Below, piece after piece: positions 1 to 8,879 of a DNA stretch of 64,000 nt. The DNA comes from 66-474 sp044464225 (lineage in GTDB: Bacteria > Pseudomonadota > Gammaproteobacteria > Xanthomonadales > Rhodanobacteraceae). The stretch lies in the NCBI GenBank assembly GCA_044464225.1, contig JBIQLN010000015.1, forward strand, positions 17,618-81,617, in the 5' to 3' direction. Positions within the stretch are counted from its first letter, which is position 1. Each line of letters starts with the position of its first letter. A model generated the notes under the pieces. The model did no database searches, was not told where the DNA came from, and was given only the letters and a program-made list of their open reading frames with translations. The translations under genes were made by a program, and so were the position numbers.

Positions 1-1
1 C

Positions 2-730
2 TGGATCGACGCGAACCCGCTGGGCAGTGCGGCCGGTTACGGCGTGAACCTGAAGCTCGACCGCGACCATGTCACCCGTGTGCTCGGCTTCGCGCGGATG
101 CAGGTGGCGGCAACGTACGCGCAGCTTTCACGCGGCAAGTTCGAGATGGCGGCCCTGGAAGCCATCGGCAGCGCGTTGCTCGACGTGCGGCGACTGGCTT
201 GGGACCTGTCGTTGTTCACCACCGGAGAATTCGATTTCGTGAAGCTTCCACCCGAGTACACGACGGGCTCGTCGATCATGCCGAACAAGCGCAATCCCGA
301 CGTGGTCGAACTGCTGCGTGCCAGCTACGCCAGTGTCGCCGCCGCGCGCACGGAGATCGAACAACTGCTGTCGTTGCCGTCCGGTTACCAGCGCGACCTG
401 CAATCCAGCAAGGGCGGCATCTTCCATGGCGTGCATCGCGGTCTGCTGGCCATGGAGCTCATGCCGGACCTGCTGGCGCGGCTGGAATGGAACGAACCCG
501 CGATGCGCGCGGCGATCGAGCCCGCGATGTACGCGACCGACGTCGCTATCGAGCAAGCAGCCGCAGGCGTGCCATTCCGCGACGCCTACCGCGCGGCCGC
601 CCAGGCGGCGGACACGGCAGGACAGGGACGCACACCCGAACAAAGCCTCGCCGCGCGCACCTCGCCGGGCGCGCACGGCGATCTGCGGCTGGACGCATTG
701 CGCGCGCGGCTCGCAACCCTTGCTGTGTGA
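2..730 (+). CDS. argH: Argininosuccinate lyase, C-terminal part (5' end outside window)
   Basis: Cytoplasmic enzyme that splits argininosuccinate into arginine and fumarate, the last step of arginine synthesis. The visible part opens in frame at base 2 with WIDANPLGSAAGYG and carries the fumarase/aspartase-superfamily signature GSSIMPNKRNPD, on the mobile loop that holds the catalytic serine, followed by the family-typical LPSGYQRDLQ segment. The stop is TGA at 728-730. About 240 residues are present, roughly the C-terminal half of the usual 430-460 residue protein; the start lies upstream of the window. Any operon partners are also upstream, since the next gene is convergent on the other strand. 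The identification rests on the signature plus the PLGSAAGYG motif, which separates it from adenylosuccinate lyase and fumarase. Confidence 0.93.
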   Translation, partial: WIDANPLGSAAGYGVNLKLDRDHVTRVLGFARMQVAATYAQLSRGKFEMAALEAIGSALLDVRRLAWDLSLFTTGEFDFVKLPPEYTTGSSIMPNKRNPDVVELLRASYASVAAARTEIEQLLSLPSGYQRDLQSSKGGIFHGVHRGLLAMELMPDLLARLEWNEPAMRAAIEPAMYATDVAIEQAAAGVPFRDAYRAAAQAADTAGQGRTPEQSLAARTSPGAHGDLRLDALRARLATLAV

Positions 731-1008
731 CGCAGCACTACAAGCTACCGTTGCGACGCGGGCGGCGGCGGATGGCCCGCTGGAGCATCCTGACCGTGGA
801 GCCTTCGCGCGGATTTCAGGCCATGGAGCGATTGAGATCGCTGCCCGGAGACATCGCCGACGCGTGAACTCGGACATCTGCTGCCCGATCCCGCAACGCC
901 TGCACAGTGTGCCGGAACGTTCGGCGGAGTCGAAACAACCTGGCCGGGTGCTCGCCGCCTGCAGTTCATCACCCCGAATGCCTGCAAAGGGTGCGGGCGG
1001 CGCCAGCG

Positions 1009-1755
1009 TCAGAACGACATGAAATACCCGCCGTTCACCGGGATGTTGGCGCCGGTGATGAAGCCGGCGTCGTCGGCGGTGAGGAAGGCCACGGTGCGGG
1101 CGATTTCCGACGGTTCGCCGAGGCGGCCGACCGGAATTTGCGCGACGATCTGCGCGCGGATGTCCTCGGGCACCTTCATCACCATTTCGGTCTTGCAGTA
1201 GCCGGGTGACACGCTGTTGACGGTGACGCCCTTCTTCGCGACCTCGCGCGCCAGTGCCATCGTGAAACCGTGCATGCCGGCCTTGGCCGCGGAATAGTTG
1301 GTCTGGCCGAACTGGCCGGTCTGGCCATTCACCGAGCTGATGTTGACGATCCGGCCGAAGTTGCGGGCTGTCATTCCATCGACCGTGTTGCGGCACATGT
1401 TGAACACGCCGTCGAGATTGACGTGCATCAGTTCGCTCCACTGCGACTGGCTCATCTTCTTGAGCGAGGTGTCGCGGGTGATGCCGGCCGCATTCACCAC
1501 GATGTCGACGCTGCCATGCTTTTCGGTGACGTGGTTCACCAGGTTGGCGCAATCGTCGAAGTTCGCGACGTCGGCGGGGGCGAACACGATGTTGCCGTCG
1601 TACTCACGCGTCTCTTCGCGAAACGCGGCGAGGCGTTCCTGCCGGTTGCCGAGGTCGGCGGCGATGACCTGGCGGCCGTCGTCCGCGAGTCGCTTGCAGA
1701 TGGCGGTGCCCAGCCCGCCGATGCCGCCGGTCACGACGGCTACACGTTTGGTCAT
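1009..1755 (-). CDS. phaB: Acetoacetyl-CoA reductase (PhaB type SDR)
   Basis: Short-chain dehydrogenase of 248 residues that reduces acetoacetyl-CoA to (R)-3-hydroxybutyryl-CoA with NADPH, the monomer for polyhydroxybutyrate. The Rossmann glycine motif GGIGGLG is at residues 10-16, NAAG at 88-91, the catalytic serine in NISS (about 140), and YSAAK gives Tyr154 and Lys158. The pattern SLKKMSQSQW followed by NLDGVFNMCR, and the end GANIPVNGGYFMSF, are characteristic of PhaB rather than FabG. The neighbour upstream is the PHA repressor gene phaR, which supports the assignment. No phaA or phaC is in the window. A hairpin and a TGC-rich palindrome lie in the 147-bp gap to phaR. Confidence 0.93.
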   Translation of the reverse strand: MTKRVAVVTGGIGGLGTAICKRLADDGRQVIAADLGNRQERLAAFREETREYDGNIVFAPADVANFDDCANLVNHVTEKHGSVDIVVNAAGITRDTSLKKMSQSQWSELMHVNLDGVFNMCRNTVDGMTARNFGRIVNISSVNGQTGQFGQTNYSAAKAGMHGFTMALAREVAKKGVTVNSVSPGYCKTEMVMKVPEDIRAQIVAQIPVGRLGEPSEIARTVAFLTADDAGFITGANIPVNGGYFMSF

Positions 1756-1835
1756 TGAGGTTTCTCTTCAGATTGGGTGCGACCGTCGGTGACGGCGGCT
1801 GAAAGCGGTCCTCCGTGACCTGCCTGGCGCAAAGC

Positions 1836-1870
1836 CATGCCGCGCAGCGGCATGTGTTGCGCTGCAGCAA
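1836..1870. promoter_or_regulatory. Hairpin and TGC-rich palindrome between phaR and phaB
   Basis: A perfect inverted repeat CATGCCGC-GCA-GCGGCATG spans 1836-1854. It is followed at 1857-1870 by TTGCGCTGCAGCAA, whose core GCTGCAGC is self-complementary. PhaR proteins of other proteobacteria are known to bind TGC-rich palindromes, so the second element is a candidate PhaR operator in front of phaB; the first may be a processing or termination hairpin after phaR. There is no T-run, so termination is uncertain. Confidence 0.35.
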
Positions 1871-1902
1871 TCGAGCGATGGTACGGAGCCGGGAGCGACG
1901 TG

Positions 1903-2397
1903 TCAACGGCGCTTGCGCGCGGACTTCTTCTCGTCGGCTTCCGATTCCGGAGTCGGCTTCGCCGCGGGCGCGGCGCCGGGCTGCAGGGACTTCCAAAGCT
2001 CGATATTGCGTTCCGTGATGTCGTTCAACATCGACCACGGTGTCTGGCCCAGCAGATTGTTCAATTGGTCGCGGAACTTGTCCTGCTGCTCGAGAAAGAC
2101 CTTGAGGCTGTTCTCGAGGTAGCCGCCCACGAAGCCCTGCATGGCGTCGCCGTAGAAGCGGATGATTTGTGAAAGCAGGGCGGTGGAAAAGATCGGCTGC
2201 CCGTGCTGCTCGTGCTCGGCGATGATCTGCAGCAGCACCGCGCGGGTCAGATCCTCGTTGGTCTTGGCATCGCGCACCTCGAACGGTTCACCGGAAAGCA
2301 CGAGCTGCCGCACTTCCTCCAGCGTGATGTAGCTGGACACGCGGGTGTCGTACAGTCGACGGTTCGGATATTTCTTGATGACGCGCGGTGATGCCAT
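1903..2397 (-). CDS. phaR: Polyhydroxyalkanoate synthesis repressor PhaR
   Basis: DNA-binding regulator of 164 residues that senses polyhydroxybutyrate and represses granule-associated genes such as phasins. The N-terminal PHB/PHA accumulation DNA-binding domain (about residues 4-65) begins RVIKKYPNRRLYDT, a hallmark of the family, followed by the acidic stretch EVRDAKTNEDLTRAVLLQI. A second accumulation-regulator region lies at about 70-110 (FSTALLSQIIRFYGDAMQ). The tail is charged and disordered, ending KKSARKRR. It lies 147 bp upstream of phaB on the same strand, so the pair is probably a small PHB regulatory unit. Confidence 0.93.
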   Translation of the reverse strand: MASPRVIKKYPNRRLYDTRVSSYITLEEVRQLVLSGEPFEVRDAKTNEDLTRAVLLQIIAEHEQHGQPIFSTALLSQIIRFYGDAMQGFVGGYLENSLKVFLEQQDKFRDQLNNLLGQTPWSMLNDITERNIELWKSLQPGAAPAAKPTPESEADEKKSARKRR

Positions 2398-2585
2398 GCG
2401 GCAAAGCTAGCACGGTATGCGGCGGCGCACCAGCGAGCCATCACGCCGCGATCGACCGTGGGGCGGGCCCTGTCGGAGGGGCTGGCCGCGCCTCCGGCCG
2501 AGCTGCCACGCACCGCAAGAAACCCCGGTACCCGGGTTGCGAGGAGCCGTCCTTGCGGACTTGCCGCCGAGCAAAATCGTGGGGG

Positions 2586-3197
2586 CTAGGGCCCCGAGCC
2601 GTCGCCGATGGTGCCCAGCGGCAACACCACGTGGCCGTGGATTTCGTTCACGACTTCCGCGGCGGCGATGTAGATGCCGACGATCGCGATGACGAGTCCC
2701 AGGTAACCGCCCAGCACCGTCAGGGCACCGACGTGGGTCCATTGCGCCAGCGCAAACATGAGCAACGCGAGCCACAGGCCCAGCGTGAACAACATACGCG
2801 CAACCCCGTCCCTGCACGCGGCCAGCCACAGGCAGAACACCAGGAATGCCCAAACGAAGTAGTACCATCCGAGAAAACCCGGCGTCGCGGAATAGGCAAA
2901 TGCATTCGCGTGTTGCGACAGCGCACCCACCCACCAGTATGCAGCGAAGGTGAGGAACAGCACCGCGTCCAGAGCGTAGCCCCGCACGATCTGCCCGAGG
3001 CCGGCAATCGCGAGCACGCAGCCGCCCAAAACGGCAGCAAGCAGCGGCAACAACACGTTGCCTGGCTGCGCGTACAGCAACGGCACAAGCGTGACGCCCG
3101 GCTGGTCGAACCAGCCCGCCGCGCCCATGCTCGCCAGCCACAGGGTCACCGCAAATGCGGCATAACCCAATGCGGAGACGTTCGCGTTTTCGTGCAT
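2586..3197 (-). CDS. GPR1/FUN34/YaaH (SatP)-family acetate transporter-like membrane protein
   Basis: Integral inner-membrane protein of 203 residues with about six hydrophobic segments. The closing pattern GGYLGLVIAIVGIYIAAAE followed by VVNEIHGHVVLPLG matches the end of SatP/YaaH acetate-succinate uptake proteins, and FLGWYYFVWAFLVF matches their central region. The N-terminal signature, normally NPAPLGL, is degenerate here (ANVSALGYAAFA), so substrate may differ. The start at 3197 was chosen because GGAGGG sits 5 nt before this ATG; an upstream in-frame extension has no hydrophobic or family content and would overlap the channel gene. Neighbours give no clear functional link, although acetate uptake could feed PHB synthesis. 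Confidence 0.75.
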   Translation of the reverse strand: MHENANVSALGYAAFAVTLWLASMGAAGWFDQPGVTLVPLLYAQPGNVLLPLLAAVLGGCVLAIAGLGQIVRGYALDAVLFLTFAAYWWVGALSQHANAFAYSATPGFLGWYYFVWAFLVFCLWLAACRDGVARMLFTLGLWLALLMFALAQWTHVGALTVLGGYLGLVIAIVGIYIAAAEVVNEIHGHVVLPLGTIGDGSGP

Positions 3198-3324
3198 GCC
3201 GACCCTCCGGGGGTCCGCCCGGCGAGGCTGGTCGAGCCATGCGCGGGACGTCGAGACTTTTGCACGATTATCGACAAGCCGCGTGTAGAAACGGTCACGA
3301 CGTGGCACGCGAAGGTGATGCCAT

Positions 3325-4446
3325 TCACTGTTTTGCCACACCGGCCTGCACGAGGGCGATGCCATCTTCGGGTGCGTGCAACCTGCGGGCGGGGACCGCG
3401 AACTGGATGCCGAGTTCGTCCCAGAGGTCCAGCATCTTCAGGTAGATGCGCTGCTGGATTTCGGCGTACACGTTGTAGCTCGGGTCGAGCACGTAGTACA
3501 CGAATTCGAAATCGAGACCGTAATCGCCGAAGCCGGACAGTGCGCCGCGATCGAAGCGCGTTTGTGCCTCGCCTTCGATGATGGCACGCACGCGATCGAC
3601 CACGTCCGGAATCCGTTCGCGGGGCGTATCGAACGGCAGGCGGAAATTGAACACCACCCGCCGCTCGGTCATCCGTGAATAGTTGTGGATCAGGTTCTTC
3701 AGCAGCACCGAATTGGAAATCACCAGTTCCTCGCCCGACAGCGAGGCGATGCGCGTGGACTTGATGCCGACCTTGATGACGGTGCCAAGATCGTCACCGG
3801 ACTTGATGAATTCGCCGACTTCGAACGGTTTGTCCAAACCGATGCTGATCGACGCGAACAGGTCGCCGAGCACGTTCTGCAACGCCAGCGCCACCGCCAC
3901 GCCGCCGACGCCGAGGCTGGCGACGAACGCGGTGATGTTGACGCCGCCTTCGGCCAGCAGCGCGAGTACCAGCGTGACCCAGACGACGAATTGCACGGTC
4001 CAGGTCAGTACCCCAAGCATCACGGGGTTGACCGGTCGCGTATCGTCGTCCGAGGCGGAGCGATGCAGCCACGCCACCAGCAGCGCGATGATCCACAGTG
4101 CGATCTGGGTACCCACCAGCGCGTAGGTGACCAGATGCAACCAGTCCTGCACCGACCAGCCCTGAGTCGCGACCTTGTTGCCCGCGATGTCCCCGAACTG
4201 CAGGAAGTCCAGTGCGATTGCGACCGCGATCAGCAGCAGCAGCCATCCGCGCGTGGCTTCGGCCACGCGCGCGACAATCGCGAACCCGTTGCGATGGGTT
4301 CGATTGGCCAGTTTGCGAAAGCGTGCTGCAAGGATTGCCGCGGCCGTGTGTGCGATCAGGTAGCCGCCGAGCGCGGCCCCGCCGGCGATTACCCATGCCT
4401 GCGCGGAGTTGCCCAGCCATTGCCCGTGTTGAAGCCAGTCATTCAT
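3325..4446 (-). CDS. Small-conductance mechanosensitive channel (MscS family)
   Basis: Membrane protein of 373 residues. It has several N-terminal transmembrane helices, then the MscS pore helix and beta-domain: FVASLGVGGVAVALALQNVLGDLFASISI is the glycine/alanine-packed TM3 region, followed by DKPFEVGEFIK and the beta-barrel GTVIKVGIKSTRIASLSGEELVISNS. MscS proteins form tension-gated channels that release solutes during hypo-osmotic shock. It has one or more helices more than E. coli MscS (286 residues), which puts it nearer the YbdG/YnaI-type extended members. It is followed on the left by the acetate-transporter-like gene and preceded by the potassium channel gene; the short spacing of 44 bp to the latter suggests co-transcription. 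Confidence 0.9.
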   Translation of the reverse strand: MNDWLQHGQWLGNSAQAWVIAGGAALGGYLIAHTAAAILAARFRKLANRTHRNGFAIVARVAEATRGWLLLLIAVAIALDFLQFGDIAGNKVATQGWSVQDWLHLVTYALVGTQIALWIIALLVAWLHRSASDDDTRPVNPVMLGVLTWTVQFVVWVTLVLALLAEGGVNITAFVASLGVGGVAVALALQNVLGDLFASISIGLDKPFEVGEFIKSGDDLGTVIKVGIKSTRIASLSGEELVISNSVLLKNLIHNYSRMTERRVVFNFRLPFDTPRERIPDVVDRVRAIIEGEAQTRFDRGALSGFGDYGLDFEFVYYVLDPSYNVYAEIQQRIYLKMLDLWDELGIQFAVPARRLHAPEDGIALVQAGVAKQ

Positions 4447-4490
4447 CCATTCGACCTCTGCTTGTCACTGGTGGGAGCGCAACCCGATGT

Positions 4491-5720
4491 TCATGCCGGA
4501 CCCTTCGGGGCGCCTGCGGGGTTCCCGTCGTGTTGCTGGAAGACCCGCTGCATCACGAAATCCGCCGTGACCTGTTCGCCCGTCAGAAGCATCGCCGCGA
4601 TTTCCCCGCCCAGGATCTGCGGTGCGATCACCACGTCCGGCTGCACCAGCCGCACGCGTCCGAGATGGCTGGCGTCGTTGACGGCCACGATCGTGCGCGC
4701 GGTACCCTGCAGTTCGCGCACGGCCAGCGCCACGAACGCGTTTTCGGAATCGTCGTCCAGCATTGCCAGCACGGCTTGCGCCTTGTCGGCGCCGGCCTTG
4801 CGCAGCACGTCGCCGTCACTGGGCTCGCCGATCACCTTGTCGATGGTTTCCGGCACGGGGATTTCCGGCTCCTGCCGCAGCAGGCGGGTCACGGGTTGGC
4901 CGCGGCGCGCGAGTTCGCGCCAGGTGTTGAGCGCGAGCGGCGTATTGCCGATCACGACGAAATGGTTTTCCCGTTGCATGCGGTTGTCCTTGCGATTGAC
5001 GATGCGTTGCAGGCTGCGCGTGACCAGCGGCGCGATCACGGCAGTCAACGAGGTGGCGAAGACCGCGACGCCCAGCGCGATGATCGAAACGGCGAACAAC
5101 TTCGCTTCCGGCGTTTGCGGGGTGATGTCGCCGTAACCCACCGTGCTCATGGTGACCATTGCGTAATAGAACGCCGTCACCAGGTCCTTGATCTGCGGCT
5201 TGAAGTCCGCTCCCAGATAGTACGTGCCGAAGGTGGCGTACATCACCAGCATCACCACCGACGTCAGCGCGAACAGCGTACTGGCCGTGATGCTGCTGCG
5301 GTCGAACCGGCGCCACGCGAACGCCAGCAACGCCACCATCAGGAGGAAATAGCCGAGCAGCAGGTGGGCATGCGCGTGCTGCCCGAACAGCATGCTGACC
5401 GCAGCCAGCGAGGCGAGCAGCAGGGCCATGGTCCACGCAAGACGCGAGCGCAGCAACAACCCGATGGCCATGATGAGCATGCCGGCGCCGATCAGCAGCG
5501 GCGGCAGGTAGGCGGGACGCAGGCCGCCGTCCAGGTTGCGGTTCAGCAACTGCGCCAGGACCGACTGCCACTGCTGGCCGAGATCGTTTTGCAGCAGCCA
5601 GAATCCGCCGACTGCGAGCAGGATGGCCAAGGGCACGTGCGGAAACCAGTGACGACCGCCGACGCGCTGGTGCAGTCGCTGCATCCGGAGGCGTGTCGAT
5701 GGGGGCGGGCTGGACAGCAT
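4491..5720 (-). CDS. kch: Kch-type voltage-gated-like potassium channel with RCK/TrkA-N domain
   Basis: Potassium channel subunit of about 409 residues with the selectivity filter TVGYGD between the two last transmembrane helices (TAFYYAMVTMSTVGYGDITP). A cytoplasmic Rossmann/RCK regulatory domain follows, starting HFVVIGNTPLALNTW. The order and wording (ENAFVALAVRELQ, VQPDVVIAPQILGGEIAAMLL) match E. coli Kch closely. Start is uncertain. ATG at 5720 and ATG at 5684 give lengths close to the family; an in-frame GTG at 5798 would add residues without membrane character. None has a strong ribosome binding site. It is divergent from the membrane-protein gene at 5856 and upstream of the MscS gene. 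Confidence 0.88.
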   Translation of the reverse strand: MLSSPPPSTRLRMQRLHQRVGGRHWFPHVPLAILLAVGGFWLLQNDLGQQWQSVLAQLLNRNLDGGLRPAYLPPLLIGAGMLIMAIGLLLRSRLAWTMALLLASLAAVSMLFGQHAHAHLLLGYFLLMVALLAFAWRRFDRSSITASTLFALTSVVMLVMYATFGTYYLGADFKPQIKDLVTAFYYAMVTMSTVGYGDITPQTPEAKLFAVSIIALGVAVFATSLTAVIAPLVTRSLQRIVNRKDNRMQRENHFVVIGNTPLALNTWRELARRGQPVTRLLRQEPEIPVPETIDKVIGEPSDGDVLRKAGADKAQAVLAMLDDDSENAFVALAVRELQGTARTIVAVNDASHLGRVRLVQPDVVIAPQILGGEIAAMLLTGEQVTADFVMQRVFQQHDGNPAGAPKGPA

Positions 5721-5855
5721 CGTCGCCGGAGGCCAGTGGGGGCGAACACCATAGCAAGCCCCCAAGGGCGCGCCAACCGCCGCCATGACCAACGTCACTT
5801 ATGGGCGGCAGGTGGTTGGGCGAGGATGCGCTTTCCTTCCGAGCGGACACATCCC

Positions 5856-6344
5856 ATGAACGCATCCCCGGTTGTTGTCGAACGCGCAAGGGGCGGGCGT
5901 CCACTGTTGGCCATTCTCGCCGGCGGCCTCGTAGCAGGGACACTGGACATCGGCGCGGCCTCGCTGATCAACATGATCGATCCGCGCGTGATCCTGCGCT
6001 TCATCGCCGGCGGAGTGCTGGGCAAGGCCGCATTGCAGGGCGGGCCCGGCGTCGCATGGCTCGGCCTGTTCCTGCAATGGGGCATGTCGCTGGTGATCGC
6101 GGGGATCTTCGTGTTCGCCGCGATGCGCCTGCGCTGGCTCACCGCGCGGCCCGTGCTCGCGGGGCTTGCCTACGGCGTGGTGGTGTTCGCGGTGATGAAT
6201 TACGTGGTGGTGTACTTTTCGGCATGGCATCGCATCAATCACTTCACGCCACTGAGCTTCATCGAAAACCTGCTGGCGATGCTGGTGTTCGGATTGATCG
6301 TTTCGATCTGTGCCCGGGTTTTCCTCGCGCCCGGGCGGGCGTGA
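5856..6344 (+). CDS. Four-helix membrane protein of unknown function
   Basis: Small integral membrane protein of 162 residues with about four hydrophobic helices: AILAGGLVAGTLDIGAASLI, the segment around WLGLFLQWGMSLVIAGIFVFAA, VLAGLAYGVVVFAVMNYVVVY and ENLLAMLVFGLIVSICARVF. The pattern of an early aspartate in helix one, IAGGVLGKAALQGG, and an LGLFLQW-type second helix is common among hypothetical proteins of proteobacteria that resemble the YagU/DUF1440 group; I do not know a function. ATG at 5856 is preceded by the 135-bp divergent region shared with kch. Not obviously co-transcribed with the peptidase gene that follows 111 bp downstream. Confidence 0.8.
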   Translation: MNASPVVVERARGGRPLLAILAGGLVAGTLDIGAASLINMIDPRVILRFIAGGVLGKAALQGGPGVAWLGLFLQWGMSLVIAGIFVFAAMRLRWLTARPVLAGLAYGVVVFAVMNYVVVYFSAWHRINHFTPLSFIENLLAMLVFGLIVSICARVFLAPGRA

Positions 6345-6455
6345 CCATTGCCCCATGCAAACCGGCACGAACGGGCGTAAAAAGGGACTTTCGCCGTCGT
6401 GAAACCCACGCGAGTGGCGCGTGCGGAGCGGCGGCCTTACGTTGAGGGGTTTGCC

Positions 6456-8768
6456 ATGAAATCCGTTCGCGTGCGCAAGGTCGGGGTGGCATTGGCGTGT
6501 CTGTCGCTGACATTCGTGGCAGGCGCAGCCACGCCGCCCGATCGGGCCGGTGCGCCGGCGGAGCATGGCATGCAGGGGTTCACCCCAGCCGGTGCGACGA
6601 AACAGCAGCAGCTCGAACAACGTTTCGATTCACTGCTCAGCGCCGCCGAGATGCGCGATTGGCTGAAGCGGCTGTCGTCGGAGCCCAACCATGTCGGCTC
6701 GCCACACGACAAGGCCAATGCCGAGTGGATGCTGGCGCAGTTCAAGCAGTGGGGCTGGGATGCGCACATCGAGAAGTTCGAGGTGCTGAATCCGGAGCCG
6801 AAGCAGGAACTGGTGGAACTGGTCGCGCCGACGCATTTCAAGGCCGCGCTGCACGAGCCGCCGATCAAGGGGGACGCCACCTCCACGCTCGAAGGCGCGC
6901 TGCCGCCTTACAACATCTACGGCGCCGACGGCGACGTCACCGGCGAGCTGGTCTACGTCAACCAGGGCATGCCCGACGACTACAAGGAACTCGCGCGGCG
7001 CGGCGTCAGCGTCAAGGGCAAGATCGTGATCGTGCGCTACGGCGGCGGCTGGCGTGGATTGAAGCCCGAACTCGCGTACGAACACGGCGCAATCGGTTGC
7101 CTGATCTATTCCGATCCGCGCGATGACGGGTACTTCACCGGCGATACGTATCCCGTGGGACCGACGCGCCCGCCGGAAGGCGTGCAGCGCGGCTCGGTGA
7201 TGAAAATGCAGATCCATCCGGGCGATCCGACCACGCCGGGCTACGGTTCGGTGCCCGGCGCGAAACACCTGGCGGTGAAGGATGCCAAGACGATCCTGAA
7301 GATTCCGGTGCTGCCGATCTCCTACGCCGATGCCACGCCGCTGCTGAAGGCGCTGGGTGGCCCGGATGCGCCGGAAAGCTGGCGCGGCGCGCTGCCGTTC
7401 ACCTACCACCTCGGCGCGGGTCCGGCCAAGGTGCACATGGTCGTGAAGTCCGACTGGACGATGAAAACGCTTTACGACGTGATCGCGAAACTGCCCGGTT
7501 CCAGCGACGCGGACCAGTGGGTGTTGCGCGGCAACCACCACGACGGCTGGGTGTTCGGCGCGTTCGATCCGCTGGCCGGCACGGTTTCGCTGCTGGCCGA
7601 AGCCAAGGCCATGGGCACGCTGTACAAGCAGGGTTGGCGCCCCAAACGCACCATCGTCTACGCAAGCTGGGACGGCGAGGAAGAGGGCCTGCTCGGTTCC
7701 ACCGAATGGGCGGAAACGCACGGCAAGGAGCTTAAAGACAAAGCCGTGCTGTACGTCAACTCCGACACCAACGGGCGCGGCTTCCTGTTCGCGGGCGGCA
7801 GCCATTCGCTGCAACACATGGTCAACCAGGTTGCGGCCGGTGTCAGCGACCCTGAAACGAAGGCCAGCGTCCAGCAGCGCCAGCGCGCCTTCCTGCGCGT
7901 GAACGCCAACGAAAAGAGCGCCAGTCCCCGGGTGAAGGAAGCCGCCAAGCTGGCAGGCGAGCACAACGACATTCCAATCGCGCCGCTGGGTTCGGGCTCG
8001 GACTACAGCGCGTTCCTGCAGCACCTCGGCATCGCCACCCTGGACCTGGGCTTCGGCGGCGAATCGAACCAGGGCGGGGTGTACCACTCGCGCTACGACT
8101 CGTTCGATCACTACATCCGCTTCGGCGATCCGACTTTCGAATACGGCGTGGCACTGGCCAAGGTGGCGGGGCACATCATCATGCGCACCGCCGATGCGGA
8201 CGTGTTGCCGATGCGCTTCGGCGATTTCAGCAGCACCGTCGACCGCTACATCGACCAGTTGCACAAGCAGGCGGACGAAGCGCGCAAGGCGGCCGAAGCC
8301 CGGCAGAAGTTGCTCGACGCCAATGCATACAAGCTGGCGTCCGATCCGTTGCATCCGGTCGCGCCGCCCGAGCGCTTGTCGAACGTTCCGAAGATCGACT
8401 TCGCACCGCTGGATGCGGCTGCAAAGAAGCTGAAGGAAAGCGCGCAAGCCTATGAAAAGGCTTACAACGCGCGAGCCGACAAGGGGCTGGACATCCCGGC
8501 GTCGCAGCTTGCCAAGGTGAACCAGTTGATGGGCACGCTGGAGCAGCGCCTGCTGGACGAGCAGGGCCTGCCGGGCCGGCCCTGGTACAAGAACCTGATC
8601 CAGGCGCCGGGCGAATTGACCGGTTACGCGCCCAAAACCATCCCTGCCGTGCACGAGGCACTGGACGCGCGCGACTGGAGCCGCGCCGACAAGTACGCGG
8701 CGGTCACGGCCAGGGTGCTGGACAACTATCGCGCCCAGCTGGATCGACTGACCGCCTTGTTGAAGTGA
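6456..8768 (+). CDS. Secreted M28-family metallopeptidase (glutamate carboxypeptidase II-like)
   Basis: Exported zinc peptidase of 770 residues. A signal peptide (KVGVALACLSLTFVAGAAT) is followed by a protease-associated domain (about 150-330), the M28 catalytic domain and a C-terminal dimerisation-like helical region (about 620-770). Active-site motifs match human PSMA/GCPII: GNHHDGWVFGAFDP (first metal His at 361, then Asp), YASWDGEEEGLLGSTEW with the catalytic and metal Glu pair, VNSDTNGRG, and YHSRYDSFDHY giving the last metal His. Members remove C-terminal glutamate or other residues from peptides. GAGGGG 6 nt before ATG 6456 fixes the start. A strong hairpin follows the stop. No operon partner is evident. 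Confidence 0.92.
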   Translation: MKSVRVRKVGVALACLSLTFVAGAATPPDRAGAPAEHGMQGFTPAGATKQQQLEQRFDSLLSAAEMRDWLKRLSSEPNHVGSPHDKANAEWMLAQFKQWGWDAHIEKFEVLNPEPKQELVELVAPTHFKAALHEPPIKGDATSTLEGALPPYNIYGADGDVTGELVYVNQGMPDDYKELARRGVSVKGKIVIVRYGGGWRGLKPELAYEHGAIGCLIYSDPRDDGYFTGDTYPVGPTRPPEGVQRGSVMKMQIHPGDPTTPGYGSVPGAKHLAVKDAKTILKIPVLPISYADATPLLKALGGPDAPESWRGALPFTYHLGAGPAKVHMVVKSDWTMKTLYDVIAKLPGSSDADQWVLRGNHHDGWVFGAFDPLAGTVSLLAEAKAMGTLYKQGWRPKRTIVYASWDGEEEGLLGSTEWAETHGKELKDKAVLYVNSDTNGRGFLFAGGSHSLQHMVNQVAAGVSDPETKASVQQRQRAFLRVNANEKSASPRVKEAAKLAGEHNDIPIAPLGSGSDYSAFLQHLGIATLDLGFGGESNQGGVYHSRYDSFDHYIRFGDPTFEYGVALAKVAGHIIMRTADADVLPMRFGDFSSTVDRYIDQLHKQADEARKAAEARQKLLDANAYKLASDPLHPVAPPERLSNVPKIDFAPLDAAAKKLKESAQAYEKAYNARADKGLDIPASQLAKVNQLMGTLEQRLLDEQGLPGRPWYKNLIQAPGELTGYAPKTIPAVHEALDARDWSRADKYAAVTARVLDNYRAQLDRLTALLK

Positions 8769-8772
8769 CACG

Positions 8773-8807
8773 GTGGCGGTTCCGCGCACCCGTCGCGGAA
8801 CCGCCAC
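8773..8807 (+). terminator. Hairpin after the M28 peptidase gene
   Basis: Perfect 14-bp stem: GTGGCGGTTCCGCG at 8773-8786 pairs with CGCGGAACCGCCAC at 8794-8807 across a 7-nt loop, starting 4 nt after the stop codon of the peptidase. No clear T-run follows, so it may be a rho-dependent or mRNA-stabilising structure rather than a classical intrinsic terminator. Confidence 0.6.
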
Positions 8808-8879
8808 TCGCGGCTGTATTGCTTGTACGCGGGCGCCGGAGCATCATGGCAACTCATCCTTCGCATCCGGGGTGACGCC

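Noticed and set aside
731..1008. Possible small gene between argH and phaB
   Set aside because: Short frames on both strands lack start signals and recognisable sequence.
4212..5855. Rightward open frame running into the small membrane protein gene
   Set aside because: It overlaps kch on the opposite strand and its translation is Arg/Gln/His-rich; only the part from ATG 5856 encodes membrane helices.
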